Assembly (NCBI GenBank): GCA_964537285.1
Contig: CAZHZT010000118.1
Coordinates: 1 to 18,512, forward strand
Reading direction: 5' to 3'
DNA length: 18,512 bases
DNA from: CAZHZT01 sp964537285
GTDB lineage: Bacteria; Bacteroidota; Bacteroidia; Chitinophagales; Saprospiraceae
This document shows positions 1 through 7,379 of the stretch, piece by piece. How positions within the stretch are numbered: position 1 is the first letter of the stretch; each line of letters starts with the position of its first letter. The notes below the pieces were generated by a model, which ran no database searches, was not told the DNA's origin, and worked only from the letters and a program-made list of their open reading frames with translations. The translations under genes and the position numbers were made by a program.

Positions 1-703
1 CGACTTCTGCACCAAGCACGTGGTACAACAACACATCAGCTAAAGCGCCGGTAGGGTCATTCAAAAGATCGTTCAAAAGTGCAGGATCAAGATTTGCGAA
101 AGCATCATCTGTTGGTGCGAATACGGTAAAGGTACCAAAAGGATCGGATAGAGCACCAGCTAGTTCAGCCGCTACCACAGCAGTTTCTAGTGTGGTATGA
201 TCCGGGCTGTTCGTGATTACATCCAAAACAGTAGAACCGGGTACTAGAACGGCGTCTAAGACGTGAACCACACCATTAGTAGCGGTTATATCAGCAACAG
301 TAACCTGTGCATTGTTGATAAAAACATTTCCGTTAGAAAGCGTAACAATTATTGAGTCACCATTAATTGTTGTCGCAATTTGTCCGTTACTAAGATCTCC
401 TGATACCACAGAATCACCTAGTACGTGGTAGAGTAATACATCGGTTAAGGAGCCAGATGGATCATTTAGAAGTGTATCTAATAAACCGGCAGGGAGTGCT
501 GCAAAAGCATCATCTGTAGGAGCGAAAACAGTAAATGGTCCATCGCCACTTAGTGTTCCGTCAAGTCCGGCAGCAACAACAGCTGTTTCCAGCGTGTCGT
601 GATCGTTACTATTGACAATAATGTCAACGACCGTTTGTGCGTTTAGGGTGAAAGCGTAAAAAAACGCTAGAATCAAAGTGAGTAATCTAAACTTTACTTG
701 CAT
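1..703 (-). CDS. Secreted fasciclin (FAS1) repeat protein, partial at the C-terminus
   Basis: Reading the minus strand from an ATG at 703 gives an open frame of 234 codons that leaves the window at position 1. It begins MQVKFRLLTLILAFFYAFTL followed by NAQ, a signal peptide probably cut after NAQ. Two FAS1 domains follow. The first has the H1 motif FTVFAPTDDAFAALP and the H2-type stretch LLYHVLGDSVV, then NGVVHVLDAVLVPGS. The second starts at TVLDVITNSPDH and repeats FTVFAPTDDAFANLD and LLYHVLGAEV before the edge. FAS1 domains are extracellular adhesion modules, and multi-domain secreted FAS1 proteins are common in Bacteroidota. The two domains are similar at the DNA level, so they probably arose by tandem duplication. 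More FAS1 copies or a T9SS sorting domain could lie beyond the edge. No Shine-Dalgarno sequence precedes the ATG. Confident about the family, not about total length. Confidence 0.93.
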   Translation of the reverse strand, partial: MQVKFRLLTLILAFFYAFTLNAQTVVDIIVNSNDHDTLETAVVAAGLDGTLSGDGPFTVFAPTDDAFAALPAGLLDTLLNDPSGSLTDVLLYHVLGDSVVSGDLSNGQIATTINGDSIIVTLSNGNVFINNAQVTVADITATNGVVHVLDAVLVPGSTVLDVITNSPDHTTLETAVVAAELAGALSDPFGTFTVFAPTDDAFANLDPALLNDLLNDPTGALADVLLYHVLGAEV

Positions 704-937
704 GAAACAATGATTAAAAGGTTTAGTAATTGATTATATGGCAGGACTAACATGGAAAGGTCAAGCTGGTTTGACTAGTAGTATACATTTTTAATAGCTG
801 GATGATTATAAGTGTTTGTATTGCTATTAGGAGTCAAACTGCCAATTAAGCATCGAACATTTTTAAAATAAATTGGTTAAATGCAGTTTTTTGTAATTAA
901 AATGCATACTCTTATGAGGAGATGGAATTGAATTTTG

Positions 938-965
938 TTGTCAAAAAAACATAATCTATACTTTG
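938..965 (+). promoter_or_regulatory. Possible Bacteroidota-type promoter upstream of the AAA+ gene
   Basis: A TTG at 938-940 is followed 16 bases later by TATACTTTG (957-965). This is close to the Bacteroidota sigma-A pattern (TTG near -33, TAnnTTTG near -7) but not an exact match. Transcription would run rightwards, making a leader of about 330 nt that contains the whole nested palindrome at 1097-1268. The rest of the 704-1096 spacer is AT-rich, and I see no gene or RNA in it. Confidence 0.25.
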
Positions 966-1096
966 ATTACTAACTTTTTTTTATAAGTTTATGGGTTCAA
1001 AATCAATCAAAGCTGATTGTATATGTTGTGCCCAATTTGTCAAAGAACTAAACTTATAAAAAGTACCTCCTTGTGAGTATTATTATATAATATAAA

Positions 1097-1268
1097 AGAC
1101 TTGCTCTGTAGCTGCTGATGGACTGTATTTCATTTTGTCGCTGTTATTGAGAAGGTGTCTTTTTTGGAGAGAGGCACGCGGTAGCGTGCCTCTCTCCAAA
1201 AATAATGTTTTCTCTTGCAGGCAGCGACAAAATGAAATACAGTCCATCAGCAGCTACAGAGCAAGTCT
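1097..1268. repeat. Large nested palindrome (47-bp outer arms, 19-bp inner arms)
   Basis: Positions 1097-1143 are the exact reverse complement of 1222-1268 (47 bp, no mismatch). Nested at the centre, 1161-1179 is the exact reverse complement of 1184-1202 (19 bp), with a GGTA loop. The two stems are separated by unpaired stretches of 17 nt (1144-1160) and 19 nt (1203-1221). The right outer arm ends 31 nt before the ATG at 1300, so a transcript starting further upstream would carry a very strong hairpin next to the translation start. A TTG-initiated extension of the AAA+ frame back to 1135 would run through this palindrome and is almost certainly not used. The arms carry no recognisable transposase ends, and I could not identify a target-site duplication. 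It could be a MITE-like or REP-like palindromic unit. Confidence 0.9.
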
Positions 1269-1299
1269 AAAGTCTAAAAGATATCTAAATCCGATCTTG

Positions 1300-3939
1300 A
1301 TGGCGGAAAGTTTTTCATTCTCAAAATCAAAGAAATTCAAGTTTAAAGAACTTAAGGTGTACTCATCTACCGAATGGTTGGCAGATAATAAAAAAAAGTA
1401 TCGCCAGGTATTTGATCGATTTGAGACCACTTATGTGTATGCAGAGTTGTCTTTCCACAACAAATGCTTCGATGAAGAAGACTGGGAAATCGATGTTGAA
1501 TTGCGTTGTTTCTCTCTTAAAAAAGGTCGTAAAGAAATTTGTTCTCTTCCTTTTAGACGAAAAGTGAGTCGTTATGATGATATTGTATATATCAGAGAAG
1601 GCTGGGGAAATAAAAAAGAGGGAGCCTTCTGGAAAAAGGGCACTTACTATTGGGAAGCATGGATCGAAGGCGAGAAGGCAGGAACAAAATACTTCTACAT
1701 CGAAGATGCTGGTAACGATGGTGAATTCTGGGACAACGCCTACGTGGATGTTCAGTCTCTAAGATTGTATGAAGGCCCCTACGATGACATTATAGAAGAT
1801 GACCGCATTTTCTATAAATGCTTTAGTAGTGAAGAAACCCGCTACATTTATATTGAAATTATACTGCGTAACCTCAACGGCAACAAAAGCTGGCAATGTG
1901 AATTGTTTACAAAGTTTTACAACGATGCACGCGAACTAAAAGGTCAGGTGGTTCGTCTTCAACGCGTAGAACGAAAAGATGAATTGATCAAAATATCCGC
2001 AGGTTGGGGATCTAATGTAAAAGGCTCCTGGAGAAAAGACCGCTACACCGCTGAATTGGTGTTTATGGATAAGTTGCTTGCTATTGTTCCTTTTGAAGTT
2101 GATGAAGATTTTGAAGAAGGAACAGCGGGCGTGTTATTACCTAATCGCCAGGCACCTGTTATCCTTACACCTGAAGATGATATCTTCGAGTCCTTTGACG
2201 AGGTAATGGATCGTCTTGATAACCTAATCGGGCTGCATGAGATTAAGCAGAAAGTAAGGGATCATGCCCGTTATATTCAGTTTCTCCAACTGCGTCGTGA
2301 AATGGGCTTCGAAGAAAAGGATGAAGTAAATGTACATTCTGTTTTCATAGGAAACCCGGGTACCGGGAAAACAACCGTTGCTAAAATGATGGGCAAGCTT
2401 TATCGCAAAATGGGCTTGTTATCAAAAGGACATGTGCATGAAGTCGACCGGGTGGATTTGGTGGGAGAGTATATTGGCCAAACAGCACCTAAAGTTAAAG
2501 AAGCCATTGAAAAGGCTAGGGGAGGAGTACTTTTTATTGATGAAGCCTATGCATTAGCAAGATCCAATGACGATAGCAAAGATTTTGGCCGGGAGGTTAT
2601 CGAAATCCTGGTTAAGGAAATGTCCAACGGAAAAGGTGATCTGGTCGTTATTGTGGCGGGCTATCCCAAAGAGATGAAACATTTTCTGGATAGCAACCCT
2701 GGCCTAAAATCTCGCTTTAAACTCTATTACGAATTTTCTGATTACCTTCCGCAAGAGCTTTCTAAAATTGGGGAATACGCCTGTATCGAAAAAGGTGTTG
2801 AATTGACTTCCAAAGCCAGAGCAAAAATCGATGATGTCATCGTGGAGTCTTATCGAAATCGGGATCGATCATTTGGAAACGCACGTTTTGTGTATGATTT
2901 GATCGAAAAAAGCAAGATTCAATTAGGCCTCCGTATCATGTCCGATGATCAAAACCAGGATTTTACGAAGGAAGAACTTTCCATTATCAAGGTGGAAGAT
3001 GTCGAAAAAATCCAGATCAAACCGAAAAAAGAACTACCTCATATCCCAACTGATGAGTACTTATTGAAAATAGCTCTTGAAGAACTGGATAGCCTCATCG
3101 GTATGCAAAAAGTGAAAGAACAGATCCACGAACTGGTTCGATTGGTTCGGTACTATCGGGAAACTTCCAGGAATGTGCTGAACAGCTTTTTCCTCCATAC
3201 TGTTTTTGTTGGAAATCCGGGAACAGGAAAAACGACCGTGGCCAGGATACTCTGTAAGCTTTACAAAGCACTTGGTGTGCTTGAACGAGGTCACATAATA
3301 GAAACAGATCGGCAGGGCCTTGTAGCCGGATATGTAGGCCAGACTGCCATCAAGACTTCCGAAAAAATTGACGAAGCTCTGGGTGGTGTTTTGTTCATCG
3401 ATGAAGCTTATTCCCTTACTATGCGCACAAGTCATCAGGGAGACTTTGGCGATGAAGCCATTCAAACGCTACTCAAGCGAATGGAAGATCAACGCGGCGC
3501 TTTCTTTGTCTTTGTAGCTGGATATCCGGATAATATGGAGGCCTTCCTGAAAGCAAACCCCGGCTTAAGCTCCCGCTTCGATAAAATATTGAATTTTGAG
3601 GATTACAGCCCTGAAGAGCTTTATGCTATTGCCGGACAAATGCTGGATAGAAAAGATTTTATATTGACCCCGGAAGCTGGTGAGCACCTGAAGAAGTACC
3701 TTGCGCATGTCTATGATTATCGCGATAAATACTTTGGAAACGCTCGTACCGTAAGAAATGTGGTTAGTGATATCATCAAAAAGCAAAACCTTCGCCTGGC
3801 CGAATTGTCAGATGGACGACATGGAGCAGAAATCAACAACCTAATTGCCATCGAGGATGTTGCTAATCTTAAATTGGATAAATCCGACTTTGTATTCAAC
3901 AAAAAATCAATCGGCTTCCAGTCAAAAGCTAATCGTTGA
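1300..3939 (+). CDS. Tandem CbxX/CfqX-type AAA+ ATPase with duplicated N-terminal module
   Basis: 879 residues from the ATG at 1300 (MAESFSFSKSKKF). A TTG start 165 nt upstream is rejected because that stretch is palindrome-derived. Residues about 1-140 and 145-280 are two divergent copies of one module, probably beta-rich. Each has an aromatic YVYAEL or YIYIEI strand and a shared I-x-x-GWG-x-x-x-x-G core followed by K and Tyr. Two AAA+ domains follow. AAA1 has Walker A GNPGTGKT (351-358), pore-loop YIGQTA (391-396) and Walker B VLFIDEA (410-416). AAA2 has Walker A GNPGTGKT (638-645), YVGQTA (678-683) and Walker B VLFIDEA (697-703). Both keep the NPGL-x-SRF arginine-finger region and an FGNAR sensor-2 motif. 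This is the CbbX/SpoVK/EccA-like family of hexameric ATPases that thread or remodel proteins. Both domains look catalytically intact. It has no signal peptide, so it is cytoplasmic. The substrate is unknown: there is no RuBisCO or type VII gene nearby. Confidence 0.93.
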   Translation: MAESFSFSKSKKFKFKELKVYSSTEWLADNKKKYRQVFDRFETTYVYAELSFHNKCFDEEDWEIDVELRCFSLKKGRKEICSLPFRRKVSRYDDIVYIREGWGNKKEGAFWKKGTYYWEAWIEGEKAGTKYFYIEDAGNDGEFWDNAYVDVQSLRLYEGPYDDIIEDDRIFYKCFSSEETRYIYIEIILRNLNGNKSWQCELFTKFYNDARELKGQVVRLQRVERKDELIKISAGWGSNVKGSWRKDRYTAELVFMDKLLAIVPFEVDEDFEEGTAGVLLPNRQAPVILTPEDDIFESFDEVMDRLDNLIGLHEIKQKVRDHARYIQFLQLRREMGFEEKDEVNVHSVFIGNPGTGKTTVAKMMGKLYRKMGLLSKGHVHEVDRVDLVGEYIGQTAPKVKEAIEKARGGVLFIDEAYALARSNDDSKDFGREVIEILVKEMSNGKGDLVVIVAGYPKEMKHFLDSNPGLKSRFKLYYEFSDYLPQELSKIGEYACIEKGVELTSKARAKIDDVIVESYRNRDRSFGNARFVYDLIEKSKIQLGLRIMSDDQNQDFTKEELSIIKVEDVEKIQIKPKKELPHIPTDEYLLKIALEELDSLIGMQKVKEQIHELVRLVRYYRETSRNVLNSFFLHTVFVGNPGTGKTTVARILCKLYKALGVLERGHIIETDRQGLVAGYVGQTAIKTSEKIDEALGGVLFIDEAYSLTMRTSHQGDFGDEAIQTLLKRMEDQRGAFFVFVAGYPDNMEAFLKANPGLSSRFDKILNFEDYSPEELYAIAGQMLDRKDFILTPEAGEHLKKYLAHVYDYRDKYFGNARTVRNVVSDIIKKQNLRLAELSDGRHGAEINNLIAIEDVANLKLDKSDFVFNKKSIGFQSKANR

Positions 3940-3945
3940 TTGCGA

Positions 3946-3980
3946 GGAACGGGAAACGGTCAACGGTAAACGGGGAACGA
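3946..3980 (+). repeat. Array of five degenerate NNAACGG heptamers
   Basis: Starting 6 nt after the AAA+ stop codon, the sequence reads in phase GGAACGG, GAAACGG, TCAACGG, TAAACGG, GGAACGA. The first two bases vary and AACGG is kept, with one final mismatch. A shorter in-phase array of the same type occurs at 15463-15483, so this looks like a repeat family in this genome. Function is unknown: it could be a protein-binding array, a slippage-generated microsatellite, or part of a dispersed intergenic repeat. Confidence 0.7.
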
Positions 3981-4099
3981 AAATATTTTGACGAAGGTTG
4001 TAAAAATAGTTCATTTGAGTGTTCGAAAAGTTATTCGCTGCCTCTGGAAGGATTGTTTTTTGGATCCTCTTTTCTCAAAGAATCACAAAAATTAGTGCT

Positions 4100-5761
4100 A
4101 TGAAAGTTTTCTACCCTCTTTGTTTCTTCTTGGTTTTTCCATTTTTTACCTGGTCCCAGGTGTCTATGAATATGAATTTGCTTGGATTCTATGATCCAGC
4201 TCCGCCTCCTGGTCAGTCAAATCAAACGTACAACGATTGCTGGGGATACCACGACCCATCTACTGGTAAGGAATATGCTATACTCGGAGGATGGAACCCT
4301 GGAAAAGTTATATTTGTCGATGTAACCAATCCGGCCAACCCAACCCTGGTAACTGAATTTTCTAATGGTAGCGTTCCTGGATTGAATATGAGTAATCCTG
4401 CCTGGAGAGACTTTAAAACATACAATGGATATTGCTACGCTGTTTCTGATTTTGGTGCAGAAGGTATGTTGATTTTTGATATGAATACTCTTCCGGGAAG
4501 TGTTACTTTTGTAACCCAAACTTCTGCCTTTTTTACCAGAGCTCATAATATATTTATCGACACAAATAGTGGGCGCTTGTATGTCGCAGGCTCAGATACG
4601 CAAGCACAAGGCTTAATTGTCCTTGACCTCACAGCAGATCCGGAAAATCCTACTTTGTTATCTAGTAAGAATTTAACTGGTCAGGGAGGAGGAGGATATG
4701 TGCATGATCTCTATGTTCGCAATGATACTGCTTATTGCTCGCATGGCACTAGTGGCTACTATATCTGGGATTATCGTTTTCCTACTGATGTGCACTGCCC
4801 GCAAGCGATCGGTTCATACCAGATTTCTGGTTATAACCACAGCAGTTGGCTTACAAATAATGGTGATTATGCCTTCGTTGCTGAAGAGGTGCCTACCGGG
4901 CTACCTTTGGCAGTATTAGATATCTCTGATATGCTTAATATTTCACTGGAAACTACCTTTAACGACCCGCTGAATGCGCCTTTGAATAATACTCCGCACA
5001 ACCCCTTTGTACTGGATAGCTTGCTCATCGTTTCCTATTACGAAGATGGGGTGCAGATCTTTGATATTTCGAATCCTGTAGCTCCTCAATTAGTAGGTTA
5101 TTATGATACTTACCCTGACAATGGAAGTACGTACACGGGCTATGAAGGCTGCTGGGGGGTATACCCATATCTTCCTTCCGGAAATATTATTGCCTCTGAT
5201 ATTGATTACGGCCTGAGAATGTTGGAATACGATCCTGCCATTCTTCCTGTTGAACTGATAGCGTTCAATGCAGAAAAAATCTCCAATGATAGAATCGAAA
5301 TAATTTGGACAACGGCTACCGAAAAAGCTTTATCGCATTTTGAAGTAGAGAGAAGCGGAGATGATCTTAACTTTAAAACCATTGCTAACCTGAGCCCTAG
5401 TGGCGGAAATGAACCCGCCCGATACGATCTTATTGACCCTGCTCCACGTCCTGGCCTGAATTATTATCGCCTTAAAAGCATTGATTACGATGGTTCCTTT
5501 ACATATTCGAAGGTGGTTCAGGTGGAAATAACGGCCATCGAAGCCAGAGTATGGCCAACCGTATTGAATAATACCAGCTTTTTTAACACTTACCTGCCTG
5601 AAGGAGGAAAATTGTCTGTATTCAATACTGCCGGGCAGTTGATTCTGGAACAAGAAATCAATGAATTTGATCTGATTAATGTTGAAGGATGGAATGCAGG
5701 CCTTTATTATCTTCTCCTGGAAAGGAACGGACAGCAAGAAGTGCTGGAGATTATTAGGTAA
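4100..5761 (+). CDS. Secreted choice-of-anchor B family protein with T9SS sorting domain
   Basis: 553 residues from the ATG at 4100 (MKVFYPLCFFLVFPFFTWSQ), a clear signal peptide with likely cleavage near WSQ. An in-frame GTG at 4019 would bury the signal peptide behind 27 residues and is rejected. Residues about 30-380 form the choice-of-anchor B region, with WGYHDPSTGKEYAILGG and repeated beta-propeller-like units such as VDVTNPANP, LDLTADPENP and FDISNPVAPQLVGYYDT. About 382-480 is an FnIII-like domain beginning LPVELIAFNAEK and ending NYYRLKSIDYDGSFTYSKVV, typical just before sorting signals. The last 70 residues form a Por/T9SS type A sorting domain (LSVFNTAGQLILEQ, GWNAGLYYLLL, ending LEIIR). 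The protein should cross the outer membrane by T9SS and be released or surface-anchored. Its ligand or activity cannot be read from sequence. Confidence 0.92.
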   Translation: MKVFYPLCFFLVFPFFTWSQVSMNMNLLGFYDPAPPPGQSNQTYNDCWGYHDPSTGKEYAILGGWNPGKVIFVDVTNPANPTLVTEFSNGSVPGLNMSNPAWRDFKTYNGYCYAVSDFGAEGMLIFDMNTLPGSVTFVTQTSAFFTRAHNIFIDTNSGRLYVAGSDTQAQGLIVLDLTADPENPTLLSSKNLTGQGGGGYVHDLYVRNDTAYCSHGTSGYYIWDYRFPTDVHCPQAIGSYQISGYNHSSWLTNNGDYAFVAEEVPTGLPLAVLDISDMLNISLETTFNDPLNAPLNNTPHNPFVLDSLLIVSYYEDGVQIFDISNPVAPQLVGYYDTYPDNGSTYTGYEGCWGVYPYLPSGNIIASDIDYGLRMLEYDPAILPVELIAFNAEKISNDRIEIIWTTATEKALSHFEVERSGDDLNFKTIANLSPSGGNEPARYDLIDPAPRPGLNYYRLKSIDYDGSFTYSKVVQVEITAIEARVWPTVLNNTSFFNTYLPEGGKLSVFNTAGQLILEQEINEFDLINVEGWNAGLYYLLLERNGQQEVLEIIR

Positions 5762-5770
5762 CCTGAATTG

Positions 5771-5860
5771 GGTTGCCTGGATTGCAAATCCTCGCGAGCA
5801 GTGCAAGTCACAGCTCGCGAAGACTTGCACTGCTCGCGAGGATTTGCAATCCAGGCAACC
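5771..5860. repeat. Perfect 39-bp inverted repeat between convergent genes
   Basis: 5771-5809 is the exact reverse complement of 5822-5860 (39 bp), with a 12-nt loop at 5810-5821. Each arm carries the self-complementary 8-mer CTCGCGAG, and the loop holds a further CTCGCGA. The element begins 9 nt after the stop of the choice-of-anchor gene and ends 12 nt before the stop of the SRAP gene, so it could act as a bidirectional transcription barrier. It has no long T-run on either side and is far longer than normal intrinsic terminators. A dispersed palindromic repeat that settled between convergent genes is a good alternative. Open frames crossing it are by-products of the palindrome. Confidence 0.93.
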
Positions 5861-5872
5861 ACAAAGAGCTAT

Positions 5873-6547
5873 TTATACCGGTTCCACAAGCGAAGCATCA
5901 TTTTCACTTACCTTATTCACTCTCTGCGAAACGGCATAAGCCATCATTTCTTCTTCAGGATAAGGCTGGATCATTTCCACTAATTCCTTCATTGGAATCT
6001 CATCACTCAACCACAACTGCTCCTGCTCAGAGAGCAAGATTGCCGGCATTCGATTGTGAATAGGCGCTACCAGTTCATTGGGAGGCTGTGTGAGCAGCGT
6101 AAACGAGAATATAGTGACATCCGTTTGTGGATGACGCCACGATTCCCATATCCCTGCAACATTGAATATTCCCTGCGTGCTAAGTTGAATGCGATAGGGA
6201 AACTTTTCTTTTCCTTCTCTTCGCCACTCATAAAATCCATCAAACGGAACTAAGCATCGACGATATTTAATGCCTCGAAACGAAGGCTTTTCCAGAACCG
6301 TTTCAATTCGGGCATTGATGAGTTTATACCCAATCTTTTCATCTTTAGCCCAAAACGGAATCAGACCCCATCTGAAAAATTGGATGGCTCCCGGCTCCGT
6401 ATTGGTTACAATAGGATGCACGTGCGTAGGGGCTACATTAAAGTTAGGCAACCTTTCCCGGATCATTTCCTCCGGGAAAACAAACTTTGCCTGTAGCCTT
6501 TCTTCAATTTCCTTATTTGTCTTGGTAAGAGTGGCTCTTCCGCACAT
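5873..6547 (-). CDS. SRAP domain protein (HMCES/YedK family), abasic-site DNA-protein crosslinker
   Basis: 224 residues from the ATG at 6547, chosen because it gives MCGRATLT and places the essential Cys at residue 2. A TTG two codons upstream is rejected. SRAP proteins lose Met1, and the exposed Cys2 forms a thiazolidine with abasic sites in single-stranded DNA, shielding them from cleavage. The known active-site set is visible: Cys2, Asn78 (KLINARIET), Glu107 (PFDGFYEW) and His164 (PIHNRMPAIL), with spacing very close to E. coli YedK. Length is usual for bacterial members. It lies 6 nt downstream of the DUF697-like gene on the same strand and is probably co-transcribed with it. Its 3' end faces the 39-bp palindrome. 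Cytoplasmic, nucleoid-acting. Confidence 0.95.
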   Translation of the reverse strand: MCGRATLTKTNKEIEERLQAKFVFPEEMIRERLPNFNVAPTHVHPIVTNTEPGAIQFFRWGLIPFWAKDEKIGYKLINARIETVLEKPSFRGIKYRRCLVPFDGFYEWRREGKEKFPYRIQLSTQGIFNVAGIWESWRHPQTDVTIFSFTLLTQPPNELVAPIHNRMPAILLSEQEQLWLSDEIPMKELVEMIQPYPEEEMMAYAVSQRVNKVSENDASLVEPV

Positions 6548-6553
6548 GAACAA

Positions 6554-7210
6554 TTAGAAATTTCCTAAAATTTTCTTTTTTAAATCATTAAACTCATCTT
6601 CGGTGATGATCCCTGCATCCTTAAGTTCCCCCAATTCTTTTAATCGTTGAAGGGCACTACTTTGACTATCTGCTGCTTTTGGCTCGGGCTCCCTGGTCGA
6701 TTCTTCTGTTTCCTGTTGATTTTCTTCCTCAAAATCATCTACTACATCTTTCTTTTTCCAGTTTTTTACAATTTCCTTTCCTTTTTCAAATTGCTCATCG
6801 TAAAGCTTTTTCAGTCGTCCGACTTCGAAATCAAGTATAGTTCCACCTGTTGAAAAATGGGTTTTAAATACTTGCCCGAGAGCGTATGTGGAAGCTCCGG
6901 CAAAAATGGAAGAAGTGGCTCCGCCAATATATGGGCCAACTACAGGAATCATTTTCACCAATCCTCTTGCACCTAAACGAGCTAAAGTTGAGGTCGTTAG
7001 CGAAGTTACAATGGCTTTGCCTTCGGTTTCTTTGTATTCTATCCCGTAAGTCTTACACAATTGTTTGATCATATCCATTTGTACCAAACTGACGGCTAAT
7101 ACATCAACGGCAATAATGGGAATTAAACCGCCTCCCATTGACCAGATTACGTGATTGCGAATTACGGTGTCAGCGTGGGCACTCTTATCACTTTTCTTAT
7201 TTTCACTCAT
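6554..7210 (-). CDS. DUF697-like membrane-associated protein with C-terminal SHOCT domain
   Basis: 218 residues from the ATG at 7210 (MSENKKSDKSAHAD). An in-frame ATG at 7273 would add 21 residues that look unlike the conserved start, so the shorter form is preferred without proof. Residues about 20-160 match the DUF697/YcjF-like pattern: a hydrophobic stretch (IWSMGGGLIPIIAVDVLAVS), a charged helix, then a glycine-rich hydrophobic hairpin (MIPVVGPYIGGATSSIFAG) and HFSTGGT. An acidic, charged linker rich in E and K follows (about 145-183). The last 34 residues are a SHOCT domain (LKELGELKDAGIITEDEFND), a short helical oligomerisation module often at protein ends. No enzyme motif is visible and function is unknown. 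It is the first gene of a probable pair with the SRAP gene. A perfect 18-bp palindrome of T/A runs (7215-7232) lies just upstream of the chosen start. Confidence 0.8.
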   Translation of the reverse strand: MSENKKSDKSAHADTVIRNHVIWSMGGGLIPIIAVDVLAVSLVQMDMIKQLCKTYGIEYKETEGKAIVTSLTTSTLARLGARGLVKMIPVVGPYIGGATSSIFAGASTYALGQVFKTHFSTGGTILDFEVGRLKKLYDEQFEKGKEIVKNWKKKDVVDDFEEENQQETEESTREPEPKAADSQSSALQRLKELGELKDAGIITEDEFNDLKKKILGNF

Positions 7211-7338
7211 TATTTTCTTTTTTAAAAAAGAATACATTTGTTCTTTCATAAATAAACTTTGATAAACACGCATACGAACTTAAGCTATATTTACAGGCCA
7301 TCCCAATTCATTCGACTTTACTAGAAAATTATCCGACC

Positions 7339-7379
7339 AAGCATAGAGGTTCATTTTTATTTAATGAACCTCTACGCTT
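7339..7379 (-). terminator. Hairpin overlapping the stop codon of the alpha-2-macroglobulin gene
   Basis: Arms 7339-7355 and 7363-7379 pair over 17 positions with one mismatch, around a 7-nt A/T loop (7356-7362). The upstream arm lies inside the last codons of the gene, and the stop codon (7361-7363) sits at the loop edge. On the minus strand no T-run follows the stem, so it is not a standard intrinsic terminator. It could stabilise the mRNA 3' end or separate this transcript from the DUF697-like gene downstream. Confidence 0.55.

Noticed and set aside
1135..1299. TTG-initiated 55-residue N-terminal extension of the AAA+ protein
   Set aside because: The extension is translated palindrome sequence with no domain character; the ATG at 1300 begins the conserved-looking protein.
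3061..3465. 134-codon minus-strand open frame inside the AAA+ gene
   Set aside because: It is antisense to conserved Walker motifs; composition reflects the real gene on the plus strand.
4019..4099. GTG-initiated 27-residue extension of the choice-of-anchor B protein
   Set aside because: It would place residues ahead of a clear signal peptide starting at the ATG at 4100.
5679..6063. Several plus- and minus-strand frames of 70-166 codons across the 5771-5860 palindrome
   Set aside because: They arise because the palindrome is stop-free in several frames and overlap the real choice-of-anchor and SRAP genes.
7233..7240. TACATTTG promoter-like box on the plus strand upstream of the DUF697-like gene
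   Set aside because: The only gene beginning here lies on the minus strand, so the match is probably chance in AT-rich sequence.
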